64,000 nucleotides of DNA from Amphimedon queenslandica (Eukaryota > Porifera > Demospongiae > Haplosclerida > Niphatidae): assembly GCF_000090795.2 (NCBI RefSeq), contig NW_003546292.1, forward strand, positions 123,889 through 187,888, read 5' to 3'. The notes beneath the pieces are model-generated. The model was not told the origin of the DNA, did not search any database, and worked only from the letters and a program-made list of their open reading frames with translations. Every line of letters begins with the position of its first letter. Within the stretch, counting starts at the first letter, position 1. This document shows positions 44,745 through 64,000 of the stretch, in pieces. The translations under genes were made by a program, and so were the position numbers.

Positions 44745-45591
44745 TAATGATAACAATGTATTCTAATAGTCACCCAAGCCAATCAGAAGTATTAACGTTC
44801 TCAGAGGAATTTCTGCTGACTATGATCCTTCTTTTGGTAAAGATTTCGGATTTAGGTAAAAGACTAAAAGTGAATGGTATTTGTAGTTTGGAATCAGCTT
44901 AAACTTTCTACACAACATAAGTGCATGTATATGTATCAGAAAAAATTATAAAAATCAGGAACTCTCTACTTTTTTTATTTTTGATAAAGTTTGCTGTTCT
45001 ATAGTACAGGGATTTTGGCCCAATTTTTGACCATTATTAGTCTTAGGGTATTTTTATTATCATTGTTATCATCATCGTTATGGTTTTCTAGACTTGTTTT
45101 GCCAGAACGCACTTTCTTTTTCTTTGCTAATAATGAAGAGGATTGCTCCCAATGGGTTGACTTATTGAAAGCAACCATACAGGTATGAATTAATGTAATA
45201 AATAACAACAATACATATACAATGTAAACAACTTATACTAACAAATAATATTATTTTGATGAATTTTAATAACTGCTATTTTTAGTAACTGCATATTTTA
45301 TACCATGCTTTGATTAGTGTAAATTAAATCTACATAAATGCTTTGTGGGTGTATCTGTAAAAGTTTAATCCTTCAAAATTTTCTGGCTGTACAATAGTAT
45401 GTGGCTATAGAACAAAAATTTTTCTTATTTAAAAAAAAACAATACTTTATTTTAACACCTTGTTAACACCTAGAGGTGTTAACAAGGTGTAAACAATAGT
45501 GTTAAAACTATTTGAATTTTATCTGATTTTAATATTCTATTTTTAGAATCGAGACAGACCAGAAGTATCAGATGACAGTACTCGATGTTAA
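41692..45591 (+). CDS. DAPP1-like: SH2-PH adaptor, DAPP1/BAM32-like
   Basis: Nine exons give 305 residues: 41692-41807, 42732-42857, 43106-43245, 43868-44070, 44541-44588, 44636-44698, 44770-44855, 45092-45182, 45547-45591. The SH2 domain starts WFHPFLTRHSAECML and has the phosphotyrosine-binding Arg in GSYLLRPS. A linker carries the tyrosine in EQHLYTEV, at the position of the regulatory Tyr139 of human DAPP1 (SIYESV). The PH domain begins REGYLTKLGKIKKNWKVRWF, fitting the K-x-K-x-R-x-F pattern that binds PI(3,4,5)P3, and closes with NNEEDCSQWVDLLKATIQ. DAPP1 couples PI3-kinase and Src-kinase signals at the plasma membrane. Intron 1 contains a hAT-type MITE; another intron holds a ~182-bp repeat. 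All junctions keep phase. Confidence 0.92.
42129..42683. mobile_element. hAT-type MITE, 555 bp, 8-bp duplication CATTAAAG
   Basis: Ends TAGTGTTGTTTTAGTTA and the exact reverse complement TAACTAAAACAACACTA. Flanking 8-bp duplications CATTAAAG (42121-42128, 42684-42691) are perfect. The interior is made of short repeats of the type ACTAACTATAACTAACTAAA with two larger sub-blocks starting TAACTATAACTAAAACTAAA. It lies in DAPP1 intron 1. Confidence 0.93.
44708..44743. repeat. (CAA)n microsatellite
   Basis: A run of CAA/AAC triplets in a DAPP1 intron. Confidence 0.9.
44885..45030. repeat. ~182-bp family copy in DAPP1 intron
   Basis: One forward-oriented unit with AGCTTAAACTTTCTACACAA, then CATAAGTGCATGTATATG, ending near TATAGTACAGGGATTTTGGC. 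Confidence 0.85.
45455..45490. repeat. Perfect 36-bp inverted repeat
   Basis: Arms ACACCTTGTTAACACCT and AGGTGTTAACAAGGTGT are exact complements around a 2-base spacer (AG). It lies in the last DAPP1 intron. Confidence 0.95.
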
Positions 45592-45846
45592 CCACTTCTA
45601 CAGCTCCAATAATTACATGTATTGTTGTCATTAAATTGTTTTATGAAATTATTATTACTATTATCTGTGAATTAATTTATTTGTCGGCGAAAAACCATGA
45701 TATAATAATTAATCATTAATAAAAGAAGCCTATTGTGATAATAATTATTATTATTGTTATTATTATTATATTGAAAATGAAACAGTTCAAATACGCAGGA
45801 ATTGTTATTAAGCAATGCATTAAACATTTGACATCATCATTTTGAT

Positions 45847-51114
<5,268 letters not shown>

Positions 51115-51320
51115 GAGTAGGATAGATAAATATCAGAGCAGGAAAGAGAGCCACGGAGGAATGATGAAGGGGCCACCACAACAAGAGAAGAAACAAAGCG
51201 GGTCCGTCACGAGGGGTAAGGCTAAATGGGGCGTGGCTAATTAACTGGGTGTGGTTCTCGTTGTCATGACAGCCTTTATAAAAAGGGGCGGTCAGTGGTT
51301 GCTATGTCAACTAGATGAGA
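51115..51320. promoter_or_regulatory. Shared promoter interval, ArfGAP and KIAA2012-like genes
   Basis: 206 bp between divergent start codons, less AT-rich than the surroundings. No TATA box is evident. Inference from layout. Confidence 0.4.
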
Positions 51321-54300
51321 TGAACAGGGTACCGGCCATGAACAGGACAAGATCGAGCAATCATCAGTCTCCTAATGGGGCCCTCTCTCTCCTCGCTAGA
51401 GGGACGGGATTGATTGATGGTGGAGTCGAGATAGAGTGCTATTCCCAGGACTCCCGTGATCTCTCGGTATGATCCTTAAAATCTGTCTGACCTATTGATT
51501 TTTTGTTATAAGTTTTGATAAACATGGAATTTAGAAATTTTGTTTGCACCATTAGAATTGCTAGGTCCTTCCTGTCCATTAGAAAAAAAACCGGGTCGAA
51601 ATTACAAGGCTTAGCCTTTTTTGGATGTCCCTCTATGAAGTCAATGACATACATGTGCCTTTGACCACGATTATACAGCTGTTGAACAGCTAGAATAAAT
51701 TCAGCTGCTACTTATCTGCATGGCTTCCACACACACCACAAATACGTAATGAATGCGGATGTAATGAATGCGGATGTGACGTGGTTATTTATTAATTGAT
51801 AAAAGCTGGGGGCCCGGGGGTCAGGTGAAAGTGAATGGACTGTAGTCTGTTACCATTAATAATGTGGTTACCATTGTGTTATTAGTACTATGATATATAG
51901 TAGAGCATCTGACGGGCAGTGGTTGGGTTGTGTAGATTTTATGTAATTTTCAATTTCATAATGTGTATATTATCTAATCATGTGATGGTGTTAGATTAGT
52001 TGTAAAGTGTCTCCATTGTGCTATTTACCACCTTCAAAGTGGTAAATATTTTTAAAGCTTTGGCTTCACTTGAGAAATAAGGAAACCTCGTTTGATGGAA
52101 CCTATAACCACGAATGATGTTTGTTGACGAATTAAAGAAGCCTAACAAATGAGAGCTTGTGTTACATTGTGTATCCTGCCTTTTTCTTCAATTTGATAGG
52201 GACAGCCATTTACGAAACCCTCTCAGTCTCGTGAAGGACAGTATGCTAAGATATACAAGCCACATGTTCTCAATCTCTCCAAGACCTATGTAACCCAACG
52301 TGGAAATCTAGTTCTCTTTACGTCTCCTGATGATATGATCATTGGACAGGCATGTCAGGTATGACTGGAAGTACCTTTTCCTTACTCTTTCTTTTTGAAT
52401 TAGCTTCATGAACACGAGCGAATCCAGAGAGTTAAGTCACTGTCTCGAAATGCAGTCCACGATATTAAAACAACCAATGCATTTGCTGCATTAGTTCTTA
52501 CTTATGATACTGAAAAGGTATGCAATAAAGGAATTATACTATCAGATATGATGTATTTATTTTCTATTTATTTTGATCTCATATTCCATAGGATTCAGAG
52601 GATGATGGTCGCACTATTATAAAACCTGGCAACTTCACTGGTGTTTATATAGAGAGTCTTACCAAACTAACAAAAAAAATGTAAGAAAAATGCATTATTC
52701 TCTTTTTAATTTATCAACATCATTGAACCTTATAGGACTGATGGCGTACCTGAGGAAAGAGATGGTAATTATCATTATCATTATTGTTATTATTATTAGT
52801 CAAGAGTATATGCACTATTATTAGATGCCGCCATCATTTCATTTATCTTTTACCATTAGGTGATGTTCATCCAGCTGAGAGTGACTCTGGACTTGATTCT
52901 TGTACTTATCCAACTCCTAATGGTTGTGTCTCTGTTATTAGCTATCAGTCAGAATTACAGCCAACTACCACTGATATTAGCATACCTGATGGGCAAGGAG
53001 ATGAATTGTATGAGGGAGGGATTCAGGTAATGCTTTTATTGATAAAATTACATGATGTTAATTTAATATTTTTAAAGGTTCGGTTTGATGACAATGTTGA
53101 TTTTATTTGCGAGGACAATAATTACAGTAGACAAGACAATAGTAATGACAGTATCGTAGATTTAATGGTCTCATTGACTGCATCATCTCAAAATCAGGTG
53201 AGCTCTTTAAAAAATAATAATCACTATTTTTTGCATATTACATGTACATGTACATTGTACTTGTATTTTATCTGTATTATGTTTGCTTTTTAAATTTTAG
53301 GAATTAGACAACCCTTCTTCGTCAAAGAGTGGTGCGAAAAAGAAAGCCTCAGCAAGTAAAACTTCAACGAGTATGAAAAAAGCAAAAGCTGATCAAAATG
53401 TTTTAAAAACTACTGACAGCAGCAATTGTAGTGCCAAGAAGATCAGTAAGCTAACCAAGAAACGAAGCAAGAAGCAGAAGAGGGGAAGAGATGGCTCAGA
53501 GCTAACGTCACCAAATAATTCACAAGTCATAACACCTCTTGAACTAGCAAGTGATTTGACTGACGTAAACATTGATGAAATACCTGAAGGAACAGAAGAG
53601 CTAGTCCTAGAGAAAACTGATGGGCTAAAACGATCAGATCTTCAGTCGGCTAGAGCAGAGAAAAGGAGACTTGAGATTGAGAGAAAAAGAAAAGAAAAGA
53701 AAGAATTAGAGATGCAGAAAGCTCAAGAGCTTGCCATGCAAGCTGAGCTAAGAGAGAGGCTTACATCTTATGAAGAGGAGCCAGAAATCAACAAAGAGAA
53801 TGTAGAAGAGAAGAGCATCATATCACTCTTAGATGATGGAATGGAAGTTCCAGAAGAAACTACTGATAAACCACCTGTAATAAACTTAAAAGAATTATTA
53901 GAAAGTGAAGAACCTCCTCCGACTACTACACCTTTAATGGAGAAAGAACCATCAGAATCAGCTGTACTGAAGAAAGCTCGAGAGGCAAGAGAGAAGGCAC
54001 AAATGGAGGAAATGAAAAGGAGAGAGTCACTGAAGGAGCAGCAGATGGTGAAGGAGCAGCAGATGGTGAAGGAGCTAGAAGTAGAATCACAGAATAAAGT
54101 AAAGGCAGACCAGGAGCATAAGGAAGAGGTTTTGAGAGAACAGTCTATTAAGGAGTTAGGCAAGAAGCTTAAAGGGAAAGAGCAACTTAATTATAAAATG
54201 AGGTTAGAGTTGGAAGCTCAGAAACATCATCAGCAAAAAAGTCCACATGTTTTCAGCTACTTTTCCAACATTCCTCCAAAACAAAATAAAGATAATAGTA

Positions 54301-54353
54301 ATAATAAAAAAAGGAAACCTAAGTTTACATTAAAGAAAAAGCCTAAGTCTTGA
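51321..54353 (+). CDS. Charged coiled-coil protein, possibly KIAA2012-like
   Basis: Start Met 51321 (MNRVPAMNRTRSSNHQ), exon 1 to 51466, exon 2 from 52200, then further short exons and a long last exon from about 53302 to TGA/TAA at 54353. The N-terminal part is folded-looking: KIYKPHVLNLSKTYVTQRGN, LVLFTSPDD, and later TNAFAALVLTYD. The middle is acidic and Ser-rich. The C-terminal 330 residues are highly charged, with Lys-rich KKRSKKQKRGR and long Glu/Lys/Arg helices (SARAEKRRLEIERKRKEKKE) that would form a coiled coil, and a short duplicated EEQQMVK-type unit (54045-54075). The pattern LSKTYVTQRGNLVLF followed far downstream by AEKRRLE...RKR recalls vertebrate KIAA2012, function unknown. 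That resemblance is from memory and weak. No signal peptide or membrane segment. Confidence 0.6.
51467..52199. other. First intron of the KIAA2012-like gene
   Basis: A large intron with a duplicated TAATGAATGCGGATG near 51748-51776 and a CGGGGGTC-rich patch near 51810. No gene is seen in it. Confidence 0.5.
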
Positions 54354-54712
54354 TACTTCCTTTTTTTGATAACTACGTTCATGTCATTTCTGTAAATAAT
54401 TTCTGTGCATCAAATTTTTGTCATTTTCCATGTAATTTTCCATGTAATTTTTCAATTTTTAAATTCTAAACTTTTGCAGTTCACAGCATTTTAGCTCGTA
54501 TGTTTCATCAATAGCTACCTCAGCAGTTGGTAAAGGGACAAAAGTATGAAAGTAATGATTTTATAATTTGAATCTGCATTAAGCTAAGTACAACTCTTCA
54601 TTAACCAAATGCTGTAATTACATCAAATGCTGGTTGCATATGTGAAATCATTTTATTAAAAATATGAAATATGCTACATAAAACAAGTAGATGATTTGTC
54701 AAGATAGATTTA
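54354..54712. other. Intergenic, tail-to-tail
   Basis: AT-rich spacer between the KIAA2012-like 3' end and the first SRCR gene's 3' end. Nothing further recognised. Confidence 0.5.
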
Positions 54713-56467
54713 TCAGACTATATTCTGCTCAACATAAGATTGATTTTTTGTAATAGTCTGGGATTCAGTACTAGTAGCTTGTGCTGGCATATCAACAGGT
54801 ACTGTTCTTATGGCTCTGGAGGATTTTGGTACACGTGTAAAACAAGGCACAGCTACACATACAGCAATCCCAGCCACAAATAAAAGGATTAGGAACACAA
54901 TTCCACCAACTATTCCTCCAACAATATATCCTTCTGGTACATCACTGTCTACAGAACAAACAATAGAGTTAATGTTAATCTTTATGTGTGTGTGTGTGTG
55001 TGTGCAAAAACCAAAAATGAAATAATTTTTTACATTTGTAATAGAGGTGCATTGTAGGTTATTATAGGCTCCTGATGAGATCAAAAGTCTCACCATTATT
55101 TGAATGTTTTTAAATGCATGCATCACTAATACTGTGTATACCTCGGCTTTCACATCTAACTCCAGCCTCATTAGAGTGGTCACAATTATGATTAGTTGTA
55201 TGAGGGCAGTCAGTAAGGGTGAATTCATCTCCAGTGCAACGAACATTAGCCATAAATATGCTTCCATTTCCTGCTCCAAAATATGAATTCTTATAAGGGA
55301 TTCCTGTATAAAAAATAATAAATTAAATACTTTGTATGTGCTACACATACATGGAGTCAATAGCTAGTATAGCATTGTAATTATATTTGAAGACTTCATT
55401 ACCTCTGTACACATTATATCCTGATTGAATACAAGCAACTGTAGCATCACGAACGTCCCATGAATCATCACAGACAGTACCCCATGATCCATTAATGCAT
55501 ACTTCAACACGTCCTTCCCAATATTCGGACCCTCCAACAAGGCGAATTGAATCAAATGTTGATGATCCACAATTAGCTATGGAAAGAGTTTTAATTACAT
55601 AAAATTATAGTACTTGCATAACTGAACATGTACTGAGGGTATGTTAACTATAGACTTTTTTAAAGACTATAATGCAGTATGTCACTTTAGCTTTGCTAAT
55701 AAAAATTGATTAGTACCGTATAGCACATATATTTCATGGATAATAAATTTCACAAATTGCCAAAACTCACGAAATTTTTTATCTGCGAATGCTTAGAAGG
55801 AACAATTTTGCAAAATTTTATATCCATGAAATATAATTGCTATACGGTATAAGGCTCAAGGTCAGTATGTACCTTTGCAATAATCATAGCTATGTCATAA
55901 TTAGCCATTAACCTTTGTCATATTCATTCATATGAATTTTGATATCACACACAAAAGTGGACTTTGTATGGGAAATGACATCACAGACTAGACATAGTGA
56001 TACAATATGAACTTTGAACTAAACCTGCAGCATCCTGTGATACCAGAGGTATAACACTCAAACCTAGCTATATATATTAGTCAAGGTAAAAAGTATAGCT
56101 AGATCTAAGCATAAAAATTAACACCTTCATTGATCATACAAAGCATAGATCTAGTATGAATTTCCTACATGCAGTCTTAAGTATTACAAACATGTCTAAA
56201 GCTGCTGTTCAGTGACAGTGTGTGGCATTAATTGATTGATCATTATAAAAATCTGCAGCCTTTATAATTTGCCTACATTATTATTAGCTTGAAATACATG
56301 CAGTATATGCCTTGTAGGCTTGTAAACATTATCTTCCTTTATAATACTACACTGAAATAGTTGACATTACCTTTGATAGAACTGAAATTCAAACAGATCA
56401 GGTGTAAAATTAGAAAGAAATGTCTCTCAGCAGAGCCAACAGTAGAGTCATGAGAGAGCAGCAACAT
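54713..56467 (-). CDS. SRCR receptor 1 (signal peptide, one SRCR, TM)
   Basis: Four exons give 222 residues: 56371-56467, 55403-55576, 55142-55303, 54713-54948, with phases consistent throughout. The first exon is a signal peptide ending in [11 protein letters not shown]. Exons 2 and 3 encode one scavenger-receptor Cys-rich domain: [39 protein letters not shown], then [19 protein letters not shown] and EAGVRCES. The last exon has a Gly-rich start ([20 protein letters not shown]) as the membrane helix and a short cytoplasmic tail without the PPxY motifs of its neighbours. SRCR domains bind polyanionic and microbial ligands, and sponges have very many. It is the first of four tandem paralogues on one strand. 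Confidence 0.9.
54982..55004. repeat. (TG)n microsatellite
   Basis: About eleven TG units in an SRCR 1 intron. Confidence 0.9.
55714..55849. mobile_element. MITE, 136 bp, TACCGTATAG ends
   Basis: Left end TACCGTATAGCACATATATT, TCATGGAT; reverse complement of the right end TACCGTATAGCAATTATATT, TCATGGAT. TA-flanked, in SRCR 1 intron 1. Confidence 0.88.
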
Positions 56468-56631
56468 CTTGTGATTCTTCAATTATTGTATAATGTAGAG
56501 TCTGCATATAGTACAGTATAGCCTCATATTTATACACAATTCATAGGATGATGAGGCGATGATGTAATCTTAGGGCGGAGCAATCAAGTAGTGGTACAAA
56601 TGGTATTCATTTAAAGGGACAAAAAGTATCA

Positions 56632-57143
56632 TAGGCGTAGGCAGGGTGAGACATGGAGGGGCAATGCCTCACCTGACTCTGTGAGCTCAAATGTTACTTA
56701 CTAATCAAGCCTCATGCAAGTTGAGGCAGTCAGAGGCACTCCTTTGATTCTTTCTTCTACAGGCAGAGGGAGTCAACCATCTTGAAATGATGATGTCATT
56801 GATTGTTGTTATGCATGATGATCTCATAATGATAGTCTAATTAGTTTTTATAATCACTAATCAGTTAACCACGTGCACGTTGAGGCACGTAAGATGGCAA
56901 GCAAAAGACAAGCTTCAGTGCTTTCATTTTCCCCTTAAACCCAAAACGGCCTACTAGGCAACTGAACCAGGATCATCATATGAATCTGATAATATTTTGT
57001 AAGTACGAGATTATTATCATCTTGTACTGTGCGTGAAAATATGCGTAAATGTCGGCTATGGGAAAGGGGGTGTGGTCAAAATCGCGCGCCATTTTATTTT
57101 CCTTCCTCTTTGCCTCACCTCTCTTCTTAGGCTGGCTACGCCA
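56632..57143. mobile_element. Probable MITE, ~510 bp, in SRCR 2 3' flank
   Basis: The left end TAGGCGTAGGCAGG and the complement of the right end TTGGCGTAGCCAGC form a short imperfect inverted repeat. Aligning the SRCR 2 and SRCR 3 3' flanks places exactly this block as extra sequence between GGGACAAAAAGTATC and AAAAAGAAATGTAGAC. The interior is less AT-rich than its surroundings and has GCCTCACCT near both ends. Confidence 0.6.
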
Positions 57144-57507
57144 ATAAAAAGAAATGTAGACTATTGAAATAAGAGCACATACTAGGTAGTACAAAAATAT
57201 AAACTGCAATACATCAATGAGCTCAATAAGGAGGTGGTGGTTCATTATGAATACCAGTAGACTTGTAGTGGATGTTTTAACTATTATTACAGTTACTATT
57301 ATTATGATTATTATTATTATCATTATTACAACTACAGTTATTGTTATTATAACTTGTGTGCACATGCGCATAACACATTATCTTCTCTCAGATTTCTCTC
57401 TCATGTTAGCATATTTTCTTTGTAACAGTTGTGTCTTTTGTTTTTGTTATCAAAGAGAATCTTATCGCCTTAGTGCTATTCTTCACGGTAAACAGGCTGG
57501 AGTTGAT

Positions 57508-59616
<2,109 letters not shown>

Positions 59617-59899
59617 CTTGTGATTCTTCAAGTACTGTATCATGTACTGAGTATTATCCTATGGTGCAGTATAGCCTCATATTTATACACACTTCATAGC
59701 ATGATGAGGCGATCTGATGTAATCTTAGGGTGGAGCAAACAAGTTCTGGTATGGTATTCAAGATTATTTAAAGGTACAGAAAAGTATTAAAAAATTTGCA
59801 TTAAACTGTTCTGACAGTAAATAAAAATAAATGTAGATTATTGAAATAATAGCACAGACTAGGTAGTACAAAAATATAAAACATATAACATGAATGAGC

Positions 59900-62280
59900 T
59901 CAATAAGGAGGTGGTGATTCATCACGAATGCCAGTAGACTCATCAGTACCAGGGTTTGTTCCTCCATATCCTTGTGGTTCCTGCTGTGGATACCCAACTG
60001 GTGCTTCTTGCTGCTGCTTGCTGGGATAATCCTGTTGAGGATATCCTTGTACAGCAAAACCCACTGCTGGTGCAGCATAACCAGGATAAACCATCGGTGC
60101 AGCTGGTTGTGTCTGCTGTTCCATATAATCTGAGTAAGATGGAGGAGGAGGTCGATTTTCTGCCTTAGGCTCGGATTGTGTATAAGCTTCAATTATAGCA
60201 TTAATAGTTTGTGCTGGAATTGATGTCATTTGAACTACAGGAGCTGCTTGTCTGGCTCTGGAGGAGTCTGATTTAAAATGTAAAACAGCTGCCCATACAC
60301 ATATAACAATCATACAGATTAGGAAAGCAATACCACCAATTACTCCTCCAACAATAGCTCCTACTAATTTACCAGAGCCAGAGCCTGAAGAATAAAAAAT
60401 TAAGTTAATGTTAGTTTTTGTGCCCAAAATAATAAGAAAGCTAGGTTATATACATGTAATTGCAGGAGGTAAAAGTTCTCAGCTTAAGTTACATTACATA
60501 TGTACAAATCTACGTAGAGATTAATTGATCAGCACATCATTATTGTGCATACCTCCTTCACAACTGACTCCAGCATCTTCAGAGTGACTACAATGATGAT
60601 TAATTGTATGAGGGCAGCTAGTAAGGGTTGATTCAGATCCAGTACAGTAGACATAAGTCATTACTATCCTTCCTGTTCCTGGTCCGAAATGCGCATTTGT
60701 ATATGCTGTCCCTGTATAAAGTAATTATAATGATTTGTAGATCGAATTAAACAACTGACTTCACACCATCTTTTAAACACTAAGTACCTGATGTATATCC
60801 TAACTGCTTACATACCACCATAGCATCACGAGTATCCCATGAATCATCACAGACAGTACCATAGGCTCCATTTCTACATACTTCAACAGTTCCTTCTAAA
60901 TCGTCAGCTCCTCCAACAAGACGAATTGATCCACTAATACAAGCTATAGTAGAGTATGAATGAGTGAGTTATTATACTGATAATTATACATGATTGCATA
61001 TAAATGATGTACCAAAAGCTGAGTATTATTTTTGTTTTAATCAGTAGTATACATGAAACATGATGCACTATATGTAACCATAAACCAGGTGACATAGGTG
61101 AGGTTGAAAGTGTGGGTATATGCATGGGCATTTAGTACAGGGTTTCCCACAAAGCATGCTAAGTGAGGCCTGGTTTACACAGAAACAAAAACGATGCAAT
61201 CTGTATCATTTAAATCTAGCCTGGGATGCTTCATGAGCTGGCAAGCACTACAATACAGTACATGGTGTTTGGAATTACTTTAGAAATTATCAAAAATCTA
61301 ATTTTGATTGAACTTTTTATGCAACATAAGTACATGTATATATGTATCAGAAAAAAATTATTAAAATATGGAATGTTCTCATTTTCAGTTTTGGTAAAAT
61401 TTGGCCAACGACCTAGCACTATCCTCTAACTAGTCCTCGCCTACGCAAAGCTGGGCGAGGCCAACAAGGCAAATTGAATCAAATACTAATGATCTATAAT
61501 TAGCTATAGAAAGAGTTGTTTATTACTTCCATAGCTGCACATGTATGTGTAGTATAAATTGGAAGATTTTAACAATAACAGGATTCGATGCTATTTAATA
61601 GACTATAAAGACTGTATTCAGTATATCATTTTAGCTTTGCTTTTGGCTTTGCTAATAAAAATCAATTGGTATTATGATGTCATTATGTACTATTGCTTAA
61701 TCAACCTTTGCCATATCCACTCATGTAAATTGTGATCAGACACAAGTAGACTTTGTATGGGAAATGACATAAGATCTAGTGATACAATATCAATATTGAA
61801 CTAAACATCCTGTGATCATACTAGAGGTATAACAAACAAACCTAATTATATTAGTCTATAGATTAAAAGTAGCTAGAGATCGAAACAACATAAGAGTTAA
61901 CATTCTCTTGATGCATACAAAGCATTGGTCTCACTCACTGGGTGGGATAAGTCTAGTATGTGTTACCTATGCATACAGTTTTAATTATTACTAAAAGCAT
62001 GTCTAGAGCTACTGTTCAGTGACAGTGTGTGTACATAAATTGATTGATCATAATGACATGAAAAATCTGCAGCCTTCATATTTTGCGTACATTATTATTA
62101 GCTTGAAAGACATGCAGTGTATGCCTTGTAGGCTTGTAAACACATTTTCCTTTATAATACTACACTGAAACAGTTGACATTACCTTTGATAGAACTGAAA
62201 TTCAAACAGATCAGGAGTAAAGTTAGAAAGAAATGTCTCTGAGCAGAGCCAACAGTAGAGCTATGAGAGTGCAGCAACAT
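59900..62280 (-). CDS. SRCR receptor 3 with PPxY-containing tail
   Basis: Exons 62184-62280, 60788-60943, 60553-60711 and 59900-60384 give 298 residues in phase. Signal peptide, then one SRCR domain ([67 protein letters not shown]), a membrane helix ([20 protein letters not shown]) and a cytoplasmic tail of about 130 residues rich in Pro, Gln, Tyr and Ala. The tail has [10 protein letters not shown] and the extreme C-terminus ESPPPY, both PPxY motifs of the kind bound by WW domains of NEDD4-type ubiquitin ligases, plus GYPQQ-type repeats. A short relic of the spare SRCR exon remains near 61455-61510. The third paralogue of the array. Confidence 0.9.
61290..61420. repeat. ~182-bp family fragment in SRCR 3 intron
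   Basis: Forward-oriented: TTTTTATGCAACATAAGTAC, ATGTATATATGTATCAG, then AAAATTTGGCCAACGACC. It lies in the SRCR 3 intron between signal peptide and domain. Confidence 0.75.
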
Positions 62281-62544
62281 CTTATAATTTTTCAAGTATA
62301 GTATCATGTACAGCCTGCATTATTCTATGGATGCAGTAACCTCATATTTATACACACTTCATAGCAATGATATAATTTTAGGGTGGAGCTGGTATTCAAA
62401 TTAAAATTTAAAGAGACAGAAAAGTATTATTCATATAGAATCAGCATTAACCTATTCTGACAGAAAATAAAAGAAATGTAGACTATTGAAATAAGAGCAC
62501 ATACTAAATAGTACAAAAATATAAAACATATAACATCAATGAGC

Positions 62545-64000
<1,456 letters not shown>

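Overview
The window is animal nuclear DNA: AT-rich, with short multi-exon genes on both strands, GT-AG introns, many microsatellites and many short inverted-repeat transposons (MITEs). The gene set (NACHT-LRR receptor, MPEG1/perforin-2, SRCR receptors, Fic proteins, compact introns) fits a demosponge, most likely Amphimedon queenslandica. That assignment is inference; no database was searched. One run of Ns (49436-50183) is an assembly gap.

Layout. 3-476 (+): last exon of a CUB-domain protein. 1309-5955 (-): ankyrin/patatin phospholipase of the iPLA2 (PLA2G6) type. 6604-10982 (+): NLR immune receptor with a membrane segment and a 2A-like ribosome-skipping motif ahead of its CARD-like, NACHT and leucine-rich parts. 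11314-13382: divergent pair of intronless Fic proteins. 13843-20847 (-): ABCC4-like transporter. 21351-21882 (-): small membrane protein. 22989-37205 (+): very large, divergent IP3-receptor-like channel. 37399-38925 (-) and 39104-41452 (+): head-to-head single-exon arylsulfatase and MPEG1. 41692-45591 (+): DAPP1-like SH2-PH adaptor. 45847-51114 (-): ArfGAP2/3-like gene, interrupted by the gap. 51321-54353 (+): charged protein that may be KIAA2012-like. 54713-64000 (-): tandem array of four small SRCR membrane receptors, the last cut by the window end.

Themes. Innate immunity is prominent (NLR, MPEG1, SRCR array, DAPP1 adaptor). Lipid and calcium signalling is represented by the iPLA2, IP3R-like and DAPP1 genes. 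Introns are packed with MITEs: a 688-bp foldback with TTAA duplications, two hAT-type elements with exact 8-bp duplications, several TA-flanked elements with TACCGTATA-like ends, and a roughly 182-bp family that forms tandem arrays joined by an 18-bp palindrome.

Most notable are the N-terminal 2A-like motif on the NLR (with an in-frame stop downstream of it), the missing GGGVGD selectivity filter in the IP3R-like channel, loss of the Fic autoinhibitory glutamate in one of the paired Fic proteins, and two transposon-like insertions that altered SRCR paralogues. Exon limits were worked out by hand from splice sites and reading frame.
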